A DNA stretch of 64,000 bases, from contig CAWCRN010000024.1 in NCBI GenBank assembly GCA_963797835.1, positions 62,001-126,000 of the forward strand, given 5' to 3'. Under the pieces are notes generated by a model that made no database searches, was not told the origin of the DNA, and was given only the letters and a program-made list of their open reading frames with translations. This document shows, piece after piece, positions 29,633 to 37,635 of the stretch (its first letter is position 1; every line of letters begins with the position of its first letter). The position numbers were made by a program, and so were the translations under genes. This DNA comes from JBDTSW01 sp963797835. Lineage in GTDB: Bacteria; Actinomycetota; Thermoleophilia; Solirubrobacterales; 70-9.

Positions 29633-30294
29633 GCCGGACCTTGATCGGGATCACTGCATTGCAGGCCGCCACCGTCAGCACCTGGATCGAAGAGAGCGCC
29701 GCGTCGGTGCGTGAGAACGCCGACTATCTGACGCAGCTCGACTCCGCGATCGGTGACGGTGATCACGGGATCAACATGACCCGCGGCTTCGATGCGGTTA
29801 CGAAGGCGCTGGCCGGGCAGGACCCTTCACTCCCGCCCGGCCAGCTGCTGGTCCTCGCCGGAAAGACCCTCGTCGCCACGGTCGGCGGCGCGAGCGGCCC
29901 GCTGTACGGGAGCGCCCTGCGCGCTGCCGGCAAGAGCCTCGGCAAGGCCGATGAGTTCGATGGTCAAGACCTCCTCGAAGCGCTCGAGGCGAGCGTCGTC
30001 GCCGTCCGGGAGCTCGGCGCGGCGGCCCCCGGGGACAAGACGATGGTGGATGCCCTGGTGCCGGCCGTCGATGCCCTGCGGAGCAACCTGGAGGCCGAGG
30101 CTCCGCTGTCGGACGGGCTCGCGGCAGCGGCCGCGGCAGCGGACGAGGGGGCTCGCGCGACCGTGCCGATGCAGGCACGCAAGGGCCGCGCCTCCTATCT
30201 CGGCGAACGGTCGATCGGTCACCAGGATCCGGGTGCGACCTCGTCGGCGCTGCTACTCGATGCGCTGCGGCGCGCCGTCGAGGCTGAGGCCTGA
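29629..30294 (+). CDS. dhaL: Dihydroxyacetone kinase subunit DhaL
   Basis: 221 aa ADP-carrying subunit that passes phosphate from DhaM to DhaK-bound dihydroxyacetone. The nucleotide/magnesium signature DSAIGDGDHGINMTRGF (about residues 38-54), VGGASGPLYG and the final GHQDPGATSSALLL segment are intact. The GTG start within the dhaK stop was chosen; it gives the usual length. It precedes the EI gene by 5 bp. Confidence 0.96.
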   Translation: MSRTLIGITALQAATVSTWIEESAASVRENADYLTQLDSAIGDGDHGINMTRGFDAVTKALAGQDPSLPPGQLLVLAGKTLVATVGGASGPLYGSALRAAGKSLGKADEFDGQDLLEALEASVVAVRELGAAAPGDKTMVDALVPAVDALRSNLEAEAPLSDGLAAAAAAADEGARATVPMQARKGRASYLGERSIGHQDPGATSSALLLDALRRAVEAEA

Positions 30295-30299
30295 GGTCG

Positions 30300-32045
30300 A
30301 TGACTCGCCGGGTCCTGGAGGGCTCGGGAGCGTCGCCTGGCCGTGCCGCGGGCGAGGCGCGCGTGCTGGGAGCCGTTCGCCACGCCGAGGGGACCGTCCC
30401 CGAAGAGCAGCGCGGCGAGGAGGCCCGCCGGGCGCTCGACGCGCTCCAGCGCTCGGCGGCGCAGATCGGTCTGTTGGCCGAGGGCCTTCGCCGCCGGGGC
30501 CGCGATGAGGACGCGCGGCTGGTCGAGACGGGGGCGCTGATGGCCGAGGACCCCGAGCTGCGGGCGGCCGTGAAGGAGGCCACCACCGCGCGAGGGCTCC
30601 CCGCCGCTGCCGCGATCCTGGAATCCGCCGAGGCGGCCGCGAACGCGATCGCGGGCATCGACGACGAGACGCTCGCCGCCAGGGCCGACGACGTGCGAAG
30701 CCTCGGCCGCCGAGCCGCCGGACTGGCGGCCGGGGAGGAGGGGCCGGCAGCCGGGGCTGCGGAGTCCACGGTGCTGGTGGCGCCCGAGCTGGGGCCGGCG
30801 GACGTGCTCGAGCTGGATCACGGCATCGGCGGGATCGCGCTCGCGGCCGGCGGCGTCACGACCCACGCCGCCATCATCGCCCGATCGCTCGGCATCCCGA
30901 TGGTGGTGGGGGCCGGCGCCGAGCTGTTGGACCTCGCCGAGGGCGCGCACATCGCGATCGACGGCACGGCCGGCACGGTGGTCGTCGACCCTGACCGGGA
31001 GGAGTTCGCCGAGGCGGCCGCGGCGATCGCCGCGCGCGTTCGCGCCCGCCGGCGCGCCGTGGCGAACCGTGACCTGCCCTCGTGCACCTCGGATGGACGC
31101 CGGGTCCGCGTGCTCGTGAACGCTGCGGGCGCCCAGGAGGTGGCCGCCGGCATCGAGGCGGGCGCCGACGGGATCGGCCTGCTCCGCACCGAGCTCGCGT
31201 TCCTCGAGAGCGGCCAGTGGCCCTCGGAGGCAGCCCACCGGCGGGCCTTGGAGCCGGTCGTCGAGGCCCTGGGGGAGGGTGGTTCCGCGACGGTCAGACT
31301 GCTGGATCTCGGTGGCGACAAGCGCCCTCCGTTCCTCGGCGACGACGAGCGCCGCGGGATCGAGCTGCTGCTGGACGTTCCCGGGGCGCTCGAGGCTCAG
31401 GTCGCGGCGATCATCGATTGCTGCGACGGGCTCGATCTGCGGCTGCTGCTCCCGATGGTGCGCGGGCCCGCCGACATCCGCCGCGTCCGCGAGGTGGTGG
31501 GGGCCGCGACGGTCCCGCCGCGGGATCGCCGGTCGTCGGGGCGATGATCGAGACCCGCCAGGCGGCCGAGGCCGCAGGGATGATCGCCGCCGAGGCGGAT
31601 TTCCTGAGCATCGGGACGAACGACCTGACCGCGTCCGTCCTCGGCGCCGAGCGGAGCGCCGCGACCGCCGTGGCCGTCCACGACCTCGATCTGCTTCGTG
31701 CCCTGGCCGGGATCGCGCTCGCCGGAGCCGAGGCCGGGATCGCCGTCGAGGTCTGCGGCGAGATGGCGGGTGATCCCAGGATGATTCCGCTCCTCGTCGG
31801 GCTCGGGGTCGACGAGCTCAGCGTCGGCGCTGTCCGGGTCGGTGCCGTCCGTAGTGGGTGCGCGGGCTGTCCTACCTGGACGCGGTCAGGCTTGCCGGCC
31901 GCGCGCTCGCCGCCGACTCGGCCGGCGAGGTCTCGGCCCTGGTCGATCCGCTCGCCCGCGCCCTCGAGCTACGAGAGGCCGGCGACGCACCGGCGAGAGC
32001 CTCAACGGCAGCGCCGGCGTCGTCACCTTCGGCACTCAGCCTTAG
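30300..32045 (+). CDS. ptsI: PTS enzyme I-type phosphotransferase of the Dha system (three apparent frame breaks)
   Basis: Phosphorylates HPr from PEP. The N-terminal domain has the active histidine in GGVTTHAAIIARSLGIP (about residue 187). The TIM barrel shows ADGIGLLRTELAFLE, VRLLDLGGDKRPPF and LLLPMVRGPADI, then breaks near 31518. GAMIETRQAAEAAGMIAAEADFLSIGTNDL and EVCGEMAGDP continue in a second frame to about 31852, and SYLDAVRLAGRAL in a third. The end is uncertain: a missing base near 31992 would give the stop at 32043-32045, overlapping the convergent ptsH. All breaks look like deletions. Confidence 0.85.
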
Positions 32046-32246
32046 CCCGGCGCCACCCTTCGCACCCAGGGCCAGGACCGCCATCAGGCTCTTGGCATTG
32101 GCGACCTGCCCGCCGTGTTCGACGCGGACGTCCGCCTCGAAGCCCATGGCGGCTCGTACGAAGTCGGCGGCCGGCCGCGCGTGCAGGTCCACCGTGGCCG
32201 GCAGCTGCGCGTCGGTTATGGCGGTCGTCTCAGATCTTGCTGGCAC
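31969..32246 (-). CDS. ptsH: HPr-like phosphocarrier of the Dha system
   Basis: About 92 aa. The phosphorylatable histidine lies in VDLHARPAADFV (about residue 22), and NAKSLMAVLALGAKGG contains the serine loop of HPr. The conserved AVEALAG helix is near the end. As printed the frame runs on beyond the usual length. One missing base near 31992 gives a stop (TAG, 31969-31971) and a normal HPr tail. It overlaps dhaM by 17 bp and converges on ptsI. In E. coli this domain is fused to EIIA and part of EI in DhaM; here it stands alone. Confidence 0.85.
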
Positions 32247-32616
32247 CGCGAGTCTCCTCCGCTGCCGCCAGGACCTCGTCCAGGGGCCGGCCGGCCGACG
32301 ATGTCACCGCTGCGGCCACGGCGCCCTCGACCACCGGCGCGTCGGCCAGCCGGACCTTGCCGTTGCTGCGGCGCTCCAGGGCCTGCCGCACGGTGAGGAC
32401 CGAGCTGCCGAGGTCGGCCAGGACGACGATGCCGTCGCCTGAGTCGGCCTGTTTCAGGGCGGTCGCGACGGCCTGCTCGTCGGTTCCCAGCCCCCCGTGG
32501 GCGTCGCCTCCCACCGGGAGGATGGAGACCTCATCGCCCGCCATCTCGGCGGCGAGCGCGGCCGTCCCCGTCGCGAGTTCCTGGCTGTGCGATACGACTA
32601 CGATCCCGACCGGCAT
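32230..32616 (-). CDS. dhaM: Dihydroxyacetone kinase phosphotransfer subunit DhaM (EIIA domain)
   Basis: 128 aa, only the mannose-type EIIA domain. GIVVVSHSQELATGTAALAAEM carries the active His at about residue 9; GTDEQAVATAL, VVLADLGSS and PVVEGAVAAAV follow as in DhaM. It receives phosphate from HPr and hands it to DhaL. Good Shine-Dalgarno (GGAGGAG) before the ATG. It is divergent from the IclR-family gene, sharing a 79-bp control region. Confidence 0.95.
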   Translation of the reverse strand: MPVGIVVVSHSQELATGTAALAAEMAGDEVSILPVGGDAHGGLGTDEQAVATALKQADSGDGIVVLADLGSSVLTVRQALERRSNGKVRLADAPVVEGAVAAAVTSSAGRPLDEVLAAAEETRGASKI

Positions 32617-32637
32617 TCGTCTCCTCCGAACGATTCG

Positions 32638-32665
32638 TTGCGGGACGGTCGCAGCAGTTTACTAT
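32638..32665 (+). promoter_or_regulatory. Promoter of the IclR-family gene
   Basis: TTGCGG (32638-32643), 16-bp spacer, TACTAT (32660-32665). The predicted start near 32672 abuts the operator at 32675. A second small palindrome, AACGATTCGTT (32629-32639), lies on the dhaM side. Confidence 0.6.
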
Positions 32666-32674
32666 GTTGACGGC

Positions 32675-32692
32675 GATTCGACAATGCCGAAT
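32675..32692. promoter_or_regulatory. Operator-like repeat at the iclR start
   Basis: GATTCGACAATGCCGAAT matches the glpF operator (27727-27745) at 16 of 18 positions and keeps the ATTCG/CGAAT arms. It overlaps the predicted transcription start and ends 3 nt before the ATG, suggesting autoregulation. Confidence 0.75.
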
Positions 32693-32695
32693 ACG

Positions 32696-33529
32696 ATGAA
32701 AGAGCGTTCGAAGACGGGAAAGGGGGGCCGGCGGGCCACGCGTGGTGCCGGCGGGGCACGGCGCGGCACGATCCAGTCGGTTGATCGGGCGGCGCGGATC
32801 CTCGGCGCGCTCGCCAGCGGGCCGCGCCGGCTCGGCGTCAGCGAGCTCGCCGAGCGGCTGGACCTGACCCGTCCGACGGTGCACGGCCTGCTCCAGACCC
32901 TCCAGGCCCACGGCTTCGTGGAGCAGGACCGAGACTCGGAGAAGTACCAGCTTGGCGCCGGCCTGCTCTATCTCGGCAACTCCTACCTCGACCTAAGCGA
33001 GCTGCGCTCGCGCTCCATCCTGCATTCAGAACGCCTCGCGCAGCGTACCGACGCCGCCGTCCGGGTGGGGGTGATGCACGGCGCGGAGGTGATCGTCGTC
33101 CACCACGTGTTCAGCCCCGAGCGTGCCTTCCAGGTGCTCGAGGTAGGCGCCCAGCTGCCGGTGCACGCCACCGCCCTGGGCAAGGCTCTGCTCGCCTTCG
33201 CCGACCCGAGCACGCTCGACGACCTGCTGGCCGAGCCACCGCCGAAGCTCACGGGGCGCACCCTGGGGGCGAAGGCGCTTCGTAGCGAGCTGCGCACCGT
33301 TCACGAGCGCGGCGTCGCTCGGGAGCGCGACGAAGCCGTCCTCGGCGAGTCGAGCCTAGCCTCCCCGATCTTCGACGACGCCGGCCTGGCGGTGGGAGCG
33401 ATCGGCGCCGTCGGCGATACCGAGCGCATCCTTCCGCGCGGGCCCGCGAAGGGGATCACGGCGGCGGTTATCGAGGCGGCCAGGGGCATCTCGCGTGAGC
33501 TCGGGGCGGCCCGCTGGCCGCCCGGCTGA
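32696..33529 (+). CDS. IclR-family transcriptional regulator
   Basis: 277 aa. A basic Gly/Arg-rich leader of about 25 residues precedes the winged helix-turn-helix: SVDRAARILGALASGPRRLGVSELAERLDLTRPTVHGLLQTL (about residues 30-71). The IclR ligand domain follows, with LPVHATALGKALLAF, ERDEAVLGESSLASPIFDDAG and a regular C-terminus. Family members such as GylR regulate glycerol genes in actinobacteria. Divergence from dhaM and the shared palindrome make it the likely regulator of this dha locus. An ATG at 32684, inside the operator, is an alternative start. Confidence 0.93.
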   Translation: MKERSKTGKGGRRATRGAGGARRGTIQSVDRAARILGALASGPRRLGVSELAERLDLTRPTVHGLLQTLQAHGFVEQDRDSEKYQLGAGLLYLGNSYLDLSELRSRSILHSERLAQRTDAAVRVGVMHGAEVIVVHHVFSPERAFQVLEVGAQLPVHATALGKALLAFADPSTLDDLLAEPPPKLTGRTLGAKALRSELRTVHERGVARERDEAVLGESSLASPIFDDAGLAVGAIGAVGDTERILPRGPAKGITAAVIEAARGISRELGAARWPPG

Positions 33530-33541
33530 GCCGCGCCGCCT

Positions 33542-33550
33542 TGCTATCCT
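33542..33550 (+). promoter_or_regulatory. Extended -10 promoter of the rpmJ operon
   Basis: TG-C-TATCCT, nearly the same as the fusA leader promoter. A start near 33557 gives a leader of about 110 nt before rpmJ. Confidence 0.5.
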
Positions 33551-33558
33551 TCCCGGTC

Positions 33559-33578
33559 GGCCGCAAGGCCATTGTTTT
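33559..33578 (+). promoter_or_regulatory. Small GNRA-loop hairpin with T-rich tail in the rpmJ leader
   Basis: GGCC-GCAA-GGCC followed by ATTGTTTT sits right at the predicted 5' end of the rpmJ transcript. It looks like a weak terminator or a stabilising 5' hairpin. The 13-mer TTGGATACGACCC occurs further on at 33630-33642, identical to the one before rpsJ. Confidence 0.35.
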
Positions 33579-33666
33579 GTGCCCGCTCGCCCGATTCATG
33601 GGGCCTGCGGGCCTTCTCCGTGAAAGTGATTGGATACGACCCCCCAGGAAGGGATTCGGGGAGCCG

Positions 33667-33780
33667 ATGAAGGTTCGAACGTCCGTGAAGCCGATGTGTG
33701 AGCGTTGCCGGGTGATCCGGAGGCGCGGCGTCGTGCTGATCATCTGCTCGAACCCCCGGCACAAGCAGAGGCAGGGCTAG
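33667..33780 (+). CDS. rpmJ: 50S ribosomal protein L36
   Basis: 37 aa zinc-ribbon protein: MKVRTSVKPMCERCRVIRRR, then VLIICSNPRHKQRQG. The CxxC ... C ... H ligand set is intact, i.e. the zinc-containing form. It opens the alpha operon here; infA, which usually lies between map and rpmJ, is not present. Seven bases separate it from rpsM. Confidence 0.95.
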   Translation: MKVRTSVKPMCERCRVIRRRGVVLIICSNPRHKQRQG

Positions 33781-33787
33781 AAGCACC

Positions 33788-34171
33788 TTGGCACGCATCG
33801 CAGGGATCAACCTCCCGCTCAACAAGCGGATCGAGATCGGGCTCACCTACGTCCACGGCGTCGGCCGCTCGACCGCCCAGAAGATCCTCGCCGACACGGG
33901 GATCGACCCCAACACGTACGTCAAGGACCTGACCGACGACGAGGCCGTGAAGCTCCGCGAGGCGGTCGAGTCGCGCGAGGTCGAGGGCGACCTTCGCCGC
34001 GAGCGCTCGCAGAACATCAAGCGGCTGTCGGAGATCGGCGCCTATCGTGGCCTGCGCCACCGCCGCGGCCTTCCCGTGCGCGGCCAGCGCACGAAGACGA
34101 ACGCCCGCGGGCGCAAGGGCCCGAAGCGCATGAGCGTGGCCGGCAAGCGCAAGGCGCCCACCCCGAAGTGA
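33788..34171 (+). CDS. rpsM: 30S ribosomal protein S13
   Basis: 127 aa head protein. ARIAGINLPLNKRIEIGLTYVHGVGRSTAQKIL, the IGAYRGLRHRRGLPVRGQRTKTNARGRKG tail helix and KRMSVAGKRKAPTPK end are canonical. TTG start; no ATG or GTG preserves the conserved N-terminus. Confidence 0.97.
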   Translation: MARIAGINLPLNKRIEIGLTYVHGVGRSTAQKILADTGIDPNTYVKDLTDDEAVKLREAVESREVEGDLRRERSQNIKRLSEIGAYRGLRHRRGLPVRGQRTKTNARGRKGPKRMSVAGKRKAPTPK

Positions 34172-34182
34172 GGACCTGACCC

Positions 34183-34575
34183 ATGCCGCAGCCACGAAAG
34201 AAGGGCGGCCGCCGCCGCGTCAAGAAGAACGTCCCATACGGCATCGCCCACATCAAGACCTCCTTCAACAACACCATCGTCACGATCACCGACCCCGAGG
34301 GCAACGTCGTCTGCTGGGAGTCCGCCGGCTCGGCCGGGTTCAAGGACTCGCGCAAGTCGACCCCGTTCGCGGCGCAGGTGACGGCCGACGCCGCCGCCCG
34401 CAAGGGGATGGAGCACGGGCTCGAGCGCGTCGAGGTCCACGCCAAGGGCGCCGGGTCCGGGCGCGACACCGCGATCCGTTCCCTGCAGGCCGCCGGCCTC
34501 CAGGTGACCACGGTCAAGGACGTCTCGCCACAGGCCCACAACGGCTGCCGCCCGAAGAAGCGGCGGAGGGGCTAG
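34183..34575 (+). CDS. rpsK: 30S ribosomal protein S11
   Basis: 130 aa platform protein. The GIAHIKTSFNNTIVTITD segment, GSAGFKDSRKSTPFAAQV and the C-terminal VTTVKDVSPQAHNGCRPKKRRR are diagnostic. It is separated from rpsM by 11 bp and from rpsD by 2 bp. Confidence 0.98.
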   Translation: MPQPRKKGGRRRVKKNVPYGIAHIKTSFNNTIVTITDPEGNVVCWESAGSAGFKDSRKSTPFAAQVTADAAARKGMEHGLERVEVHAKGAGSGRDTAIRSLQAAGLQVTTVKDVSPQAHNGCRPKKRRRG

Positions 34576-34577
34576 GC

Positions 34578-35198
34578 ATGGCGCGGGAGACCGGACCCCA
34601 GTGCAAGCAGTGCCGCCGCGAGGGCCAGAAGCTGTTCCTGAAGGGCGAGCGGTGCTTCACCGAGAAGTGCGGCGTCGAGCGCCGTTCGTATCCGCCGGGC
34701 GAGCATGGCCGCGGCCGCGTGCGCGCGTCGGAGTACCGCAACCAGCTTCGCGAGAAGCAGAAGGCGCGCCGGTTCTACCAGCTGCTCGAGAAGCAGTTCC
34801 GCTCCTACTACATGAAGGCCTCGCGCCAGCCCGGCGTCACCGGCGACAACCTCCTCCGCCTCCTGGAGCGCCGGTTCGACAACGTGCTCGTGCGGCTCGG
34901 CTTTGCGGCATCGCGCCGCCAGGCCAGGCAGATGATCGGCCACGGGCACTGGCTCGTCAACGGCCGCCGAGTCGACATCCCGAGCTACCAGCTGCGCCCC
35001 GACGACGTGATCACGATCAAGCCCGAATCGCCCGCGACCGACGCGGTGCGCCGGGCGACCGAGCTGACGGCGGCGGTTCCGCCGTGGCTCCAGGCCGATC
35101 ACGACGCCCTTACGGCGAAGGTGCTCCGCCTCCCCGAGCGCGACGAGATCGCGACGCCGGTGGACGAGCAGCTCATCGTCGAGCTCTACTCCAAGTAG
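34578..35198 (+). CDS. rpsD: 30S ribosomal protein S4
   Basis: 206 aa, primary 16S binder. Cysteines in CKQCRRE and CFTEKCG form the zinc-type N-terminus. The S4 RNA-binding domain follows: RRFDNVLVRLGFAASRRQARQMIGHGHWLVNGRRVDIPSYQLRPDDVI. Length and ending (VELYSK) are normal. Confidence 0.98.
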   Translation: MARETGPQCKQCRREGQKLFLKGERCFTEKCGVERRSYPPGEHGRGRVRASEYRNQLREKQKARRFYQLLEKQFRSYYMKASRQPGVTGDNLLRLLERRFDNVLVRLGFAASRRQARQMIGHGHWLVNGRRVDIPSYQLRPDDVITIKPESPATDAVRRATELTAAVPPWLQADHDALTAKVLRLPERDEIATPVDEQLIVELYSK

Positions 35199-35234
35199 GG
35201 CCCCCAACTTCAGCACCCGCAACGAGAGGAACCT

Positions 35235-36200
35235 ATGACCACCCTGCCCGAGTTCCAGATCCCGAAGATCAGCAAGGAGGACGTCTCCGAAGAGAAGGGG
35301 ACGTTCACGATCGAGCCCCTCGACAAGGGCTTCGGCTACACGTTCGGCAACAGCCTGCGCCGAGTGCTGCTGTCTTCGCTCGGAGGCGCAGCGATCAAGA
35401 GCGTGCGCATCGAGGGCGTCGCGCACGAGTTCTCGACCGTCCCCGGGGTGAAGGAGGACGTCACCGACGTCGTCCTCAATCTCAAGGACGTCGTGGTCCG
35501 GATGCACACCGACGCCGACGAGGTCGAGGCGCCCCTGGTGGCGACGGGCCCCGGCGAGGTCACGGCGAAGGACATCGACCTGCCGGCGGGGGTCGAGATC
35601 CTCAACCCCGAGGCGCCGATCGCGACCCTGGAGAAGCGCACCAAGCTCGAGATGTACCTCACGATCGGGCGCGGGCGCGGCTACTCCCCGGCCGAGGAGA
35701 ACAAGAGCGAGGACCAGGCCATCGGCGTGATCCCGATCGACTCGATCTTCTCGCCGATCCGGCGCACCGCCTACTCGGTTGATGCGGCGCGCGTCGGCCA
35801 GCGGACCGACTTCGACAAGCTCTCGCTGGAGATCGAGACCGACGGGTCGATCGAGCCCGCCAGCGCATTGCGTGAGGCGGCCGAGCTCCTGATCAAGAGC
35901 CTGGCGATCTTCACCGACGCCGACCGGGTCGAGGAGCTGACCGCGCGTGACGCGATGGGCGCCCCCGACGCCGGGCTACCGGCCGCTCCGGCGGTGGAGG
36001 GCGATGACCGGCTGATCGAGGAGCTGGAGATCGGCGTGCGCGCCTACAACTGCCTGAAGCGCGCCGGCATCCAGACCGTGGGCGATCTGGTCCAGCGCTC
36101 CGAGTCGGAGCTGAACGCGATCCCGAACTTCGGCAAGCGCTCGACCGAGGAGGTCAAGGAGTCGCTGGTCGCGCTGGGGCTCTCCCTCCGCGACGAGTAA
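35235..36200 (+). CDS. rpoA: DNA-directed RNA polymerase subunit alpha
   Basis: 321 aa. The N-terminal dimerisation domain includes KGFGYTFGNSLRRVLLSSLGGAAIKSVRI and GEVTAKDIDLP. The C-terminal promoter-contact domain (about residues 255-321) contains LEIGVRAYNCLKRAGIQTVGDLV and NFGKRSTEEVKESL. A Shine-Dalgarno (AACGAGAGGA) precedes the ATG. Position between rpsD and rplQ is standard. Confidence 0.99.
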   Translation: MTTLPEFQIPKISKEDVSEEKGTFTIEPLDKGFGYTFGNSLRRVLLSSLGGAAIKSVRIEGVAHEFSTVPGVKEDVTDVVLNLKDVVVRMHTDADEVEAPLVATGPGEVTAKDIDLPAGVEILNPEAPIATLEKRTKLEMYLTIGRGRGYSPAEENKSEDQAIGVIPIDSIFSPIRRTAYSVDAARVGQRTDFDKLSLEIETDGSIEPASALREAAELLIKSLAIFTDADRVEELTARDAMGAPDAGLPAAPAVEGDDRLIEELEIGVRAYNCLKRAGIQTVGDLVQRSESELNAIPNFGKRSTEEVKESLVALGLSLRDE

Positions 36201-36243
36201 CCGACGAGTACCGTTCTGGGCGCCAGCCGCCCGAGGGAAGACC

Positions 36244-36597
36244 ATGCGCCACGCCAAGCAGCGACACAAGCTAAGCCGCGACTCCGCCCACCGGCGGTCG
36301 CTCCTGCGCAACCTGTCGCGGGACGTGATCGAGCACGAGCGGATCAGGACCAGCGAGGCGAAGGCGAAGGCCGTGAAGCCGAAGGTCGAGAAGCTGATCA
36401 CCCTCGCCAAGCGCGGCGACCTCCACGCCCGCCGCCAGGCGCTCGCGGAGCTCGGGCAGGACAAGTTCATCGTCCACAAGCTCTTCGAGGAGATCGCCCC
36501 GCGCTACGCAGACCGCCAGGGTGGCTACACGCGGATCGTCAAGCTCGGCCCGCGGCGGTCGGACTCGACCGAGATGGTCTTCATCGAGCTGGTCTGA
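36244..36597 (+). CDS. rplQ: 50S ribosomal protein L17
   Basis: 117 aa. MRHAKQRHKLSRDSAHRRSLLRNL, the helix ERIRTSEAKAKAVKPKVEKLITLAKR, and GGYTRIVKLGPRRSDSTEMVFIEL are family signatures. It is the last gene of the alpha operon; two palindromic elements follow it before truA. Confidence 0.98.
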   Translation: MRHAKQRHKLSRDSAHRRSLLRNLSRDVIEHERIRTSEAKAKAVKPKVEKLITLAKRGDLHARRQALAELGQDKFIVHKLFEEIAPRYADRQGGYTRIVKLGPRRSDSTEMVFIELV

Positions 36598-36660
36598 GGC
36601 GCCGCTCGTAAACCCCAGCCGGATGGCGCAGGGTTCCTCGGCACTGGGAGAGAGGGGTAA

Positions 36661-36703
36661 CGATCCTGGTTAGGTGCCGCAGGACGACAGTAGGGCAGGA
36701 TCT
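36661..36703 (+). repeat. 43-nt hairpin repeat, copy 3
   Basis: GATCCTG (36662-36668) pairs with CAGGATC (36696-36702). The interior GCAGGACGACAGTAGG is nearly that of copy 1. Both arms differ from copy 1 in a compensating way, which supports a structure-conserving element. Confidence 0.75.
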
Positions 36704-36734
36704 TCCGACCGAATACCGGCCTGCCGGGCCGCGA

Positions 36735-36773
36735 TTGGCGAGTTCTTGCCGCTATCCGACTAGAACTCGCCAA
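36735..36773. repeat. Long palindrome (12-bp arms) before truA
   Basis: TTGGCGAGTTCT (36735-36746) and AGAACTCGCCAA (36762-36773) are perfect inverted arms around a 15-nt loop containing GCTATCC. Comparable in design to 4154-4193 after rpoC. Confidence 0.75.
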
Positions 36774-36871
36774 GGGAGCACCGGAACCGCACGGATCCAC
36801 CTCCCCTCGGTGCCCAGAACCCTCCACCCGGCGCCGTGCCCTGCTGGCCGTGCACCACGTCGGGTGCTTCC

Positions 36872-37618
36872 GTGACCACCTACCGACTCGACATCGCCTA
36901 CGACGGTGCGCCCTTCGCCGGGTGGGCCGCGCAGCCGGGGCTGCGCACCGTGCAGGGGGAGCTGGAGGCCGGGCTCGAGCAGGTCCTGGGGGAGCGGGTC
37001 GCGCTCACCGTCGCCGGGCGCACCGACGCCGGCGTCCACGCCTGGGGGCAGGTGGCGAGCTTCGAGCTGGAGGGTGCGCTCGATCTGGACCTGCGCCGGG
37101 CACTCGATGCGGTGACGCCGCCCGAGATCTCCGTGCGCGCAGCGGCGCCGGCGGCCGGCGGCTTCGACGCCCGGCGCGACGCGAAGTCGCGGACGTACTG
37201 CTACCGGGTGCTTGCTTCACGGGTCGCGAGCCCGTTCGAGCATGGCCGTGCGCTCTGGTGGCCCTATCCGCTCGACCGGGAGGCGCTCGACCGCTGCGCC
37301 GAGGCGACGGCCGGAACCCACGACTTCACCGCCTTCACCCCGACCGACACCGAGCACGTCCGCTTCGAGCGCGACGTGATGCGCTGCGAGTGGGCCGAGG
37401 GCAGCGGCATCGGGCCGGCTCCCGTCCTCGAGCTCTGGATCGAGGCCGACGCGTTCATGCGCAACATGGTCCGGGCGCTGGTCGGGACGATGCTGGAGGT
37501 GGCCGCCGGGCGGCGCAAGGTGGAGGACTTCACCGCGCTGCTCGAGGGCGCCCCGCGCGAGCGCGGCGGCGAGACGGCGCCGGCGCACGGGCTCTACCTC
37601 GCCTCGGTGCGCTACTAG
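36872..37618 (+). CDS. truA: tRNA pseudouridine(38-40) synthase TruA
   Basis: 248 aa. Converts U38-40 of tRNA anticodon stem-loops to pseudouridine. Catalytic Asp lies in VAGRTDAGVHAWGQV (about residue 52), with FDARRDAKSRTYCYRVL and FMRNMVRALVGTMLEVAAGR further on. GTG at 36872 gives the family-typical start TTYRLDIAYDGAPFAGWA; the open frame upstream is unsupported. In many bacteria truA follows rplQ, as here. Confidence 0.95.
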   Translation: MTTYRLDIAYDGAPFAGWAAQPGLRTVQGELEAGLEQVLGERVALTVAGRTDAGVHAWGQVASFELEGALDLDLRRALDAVTPPEISVRAAAPAAGGFDARRDAKSRTYCYRVLASRVASPFEHGRALWWPYPLDREALDRCAEATAGTHDFTAFTPTDTEHVRFERDVMRCEWAEGSGIGPAPVLELWIEADAFMRNMVRALVGTMLEVAAGRRKVEDFTALLEGAPRERGGETAPAHGLYLASVRY

Positions 37619-37635
37619 TGGATGACGCGCAGATG

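Noticed and set aside
31872..32246. HPr extending to the full 124-residue open frame
   Set aside because: The extra tail is the antisense of ptsI; a one-base correction gives a normal HPr length and ending.
31082..33529. An 815-aa protein ending in the IclR regulator
   Set aside because: Chance joining of a ptsI frame, antisense of ptsH/dhaM, and the regulator; promoter and operator lie inside it.
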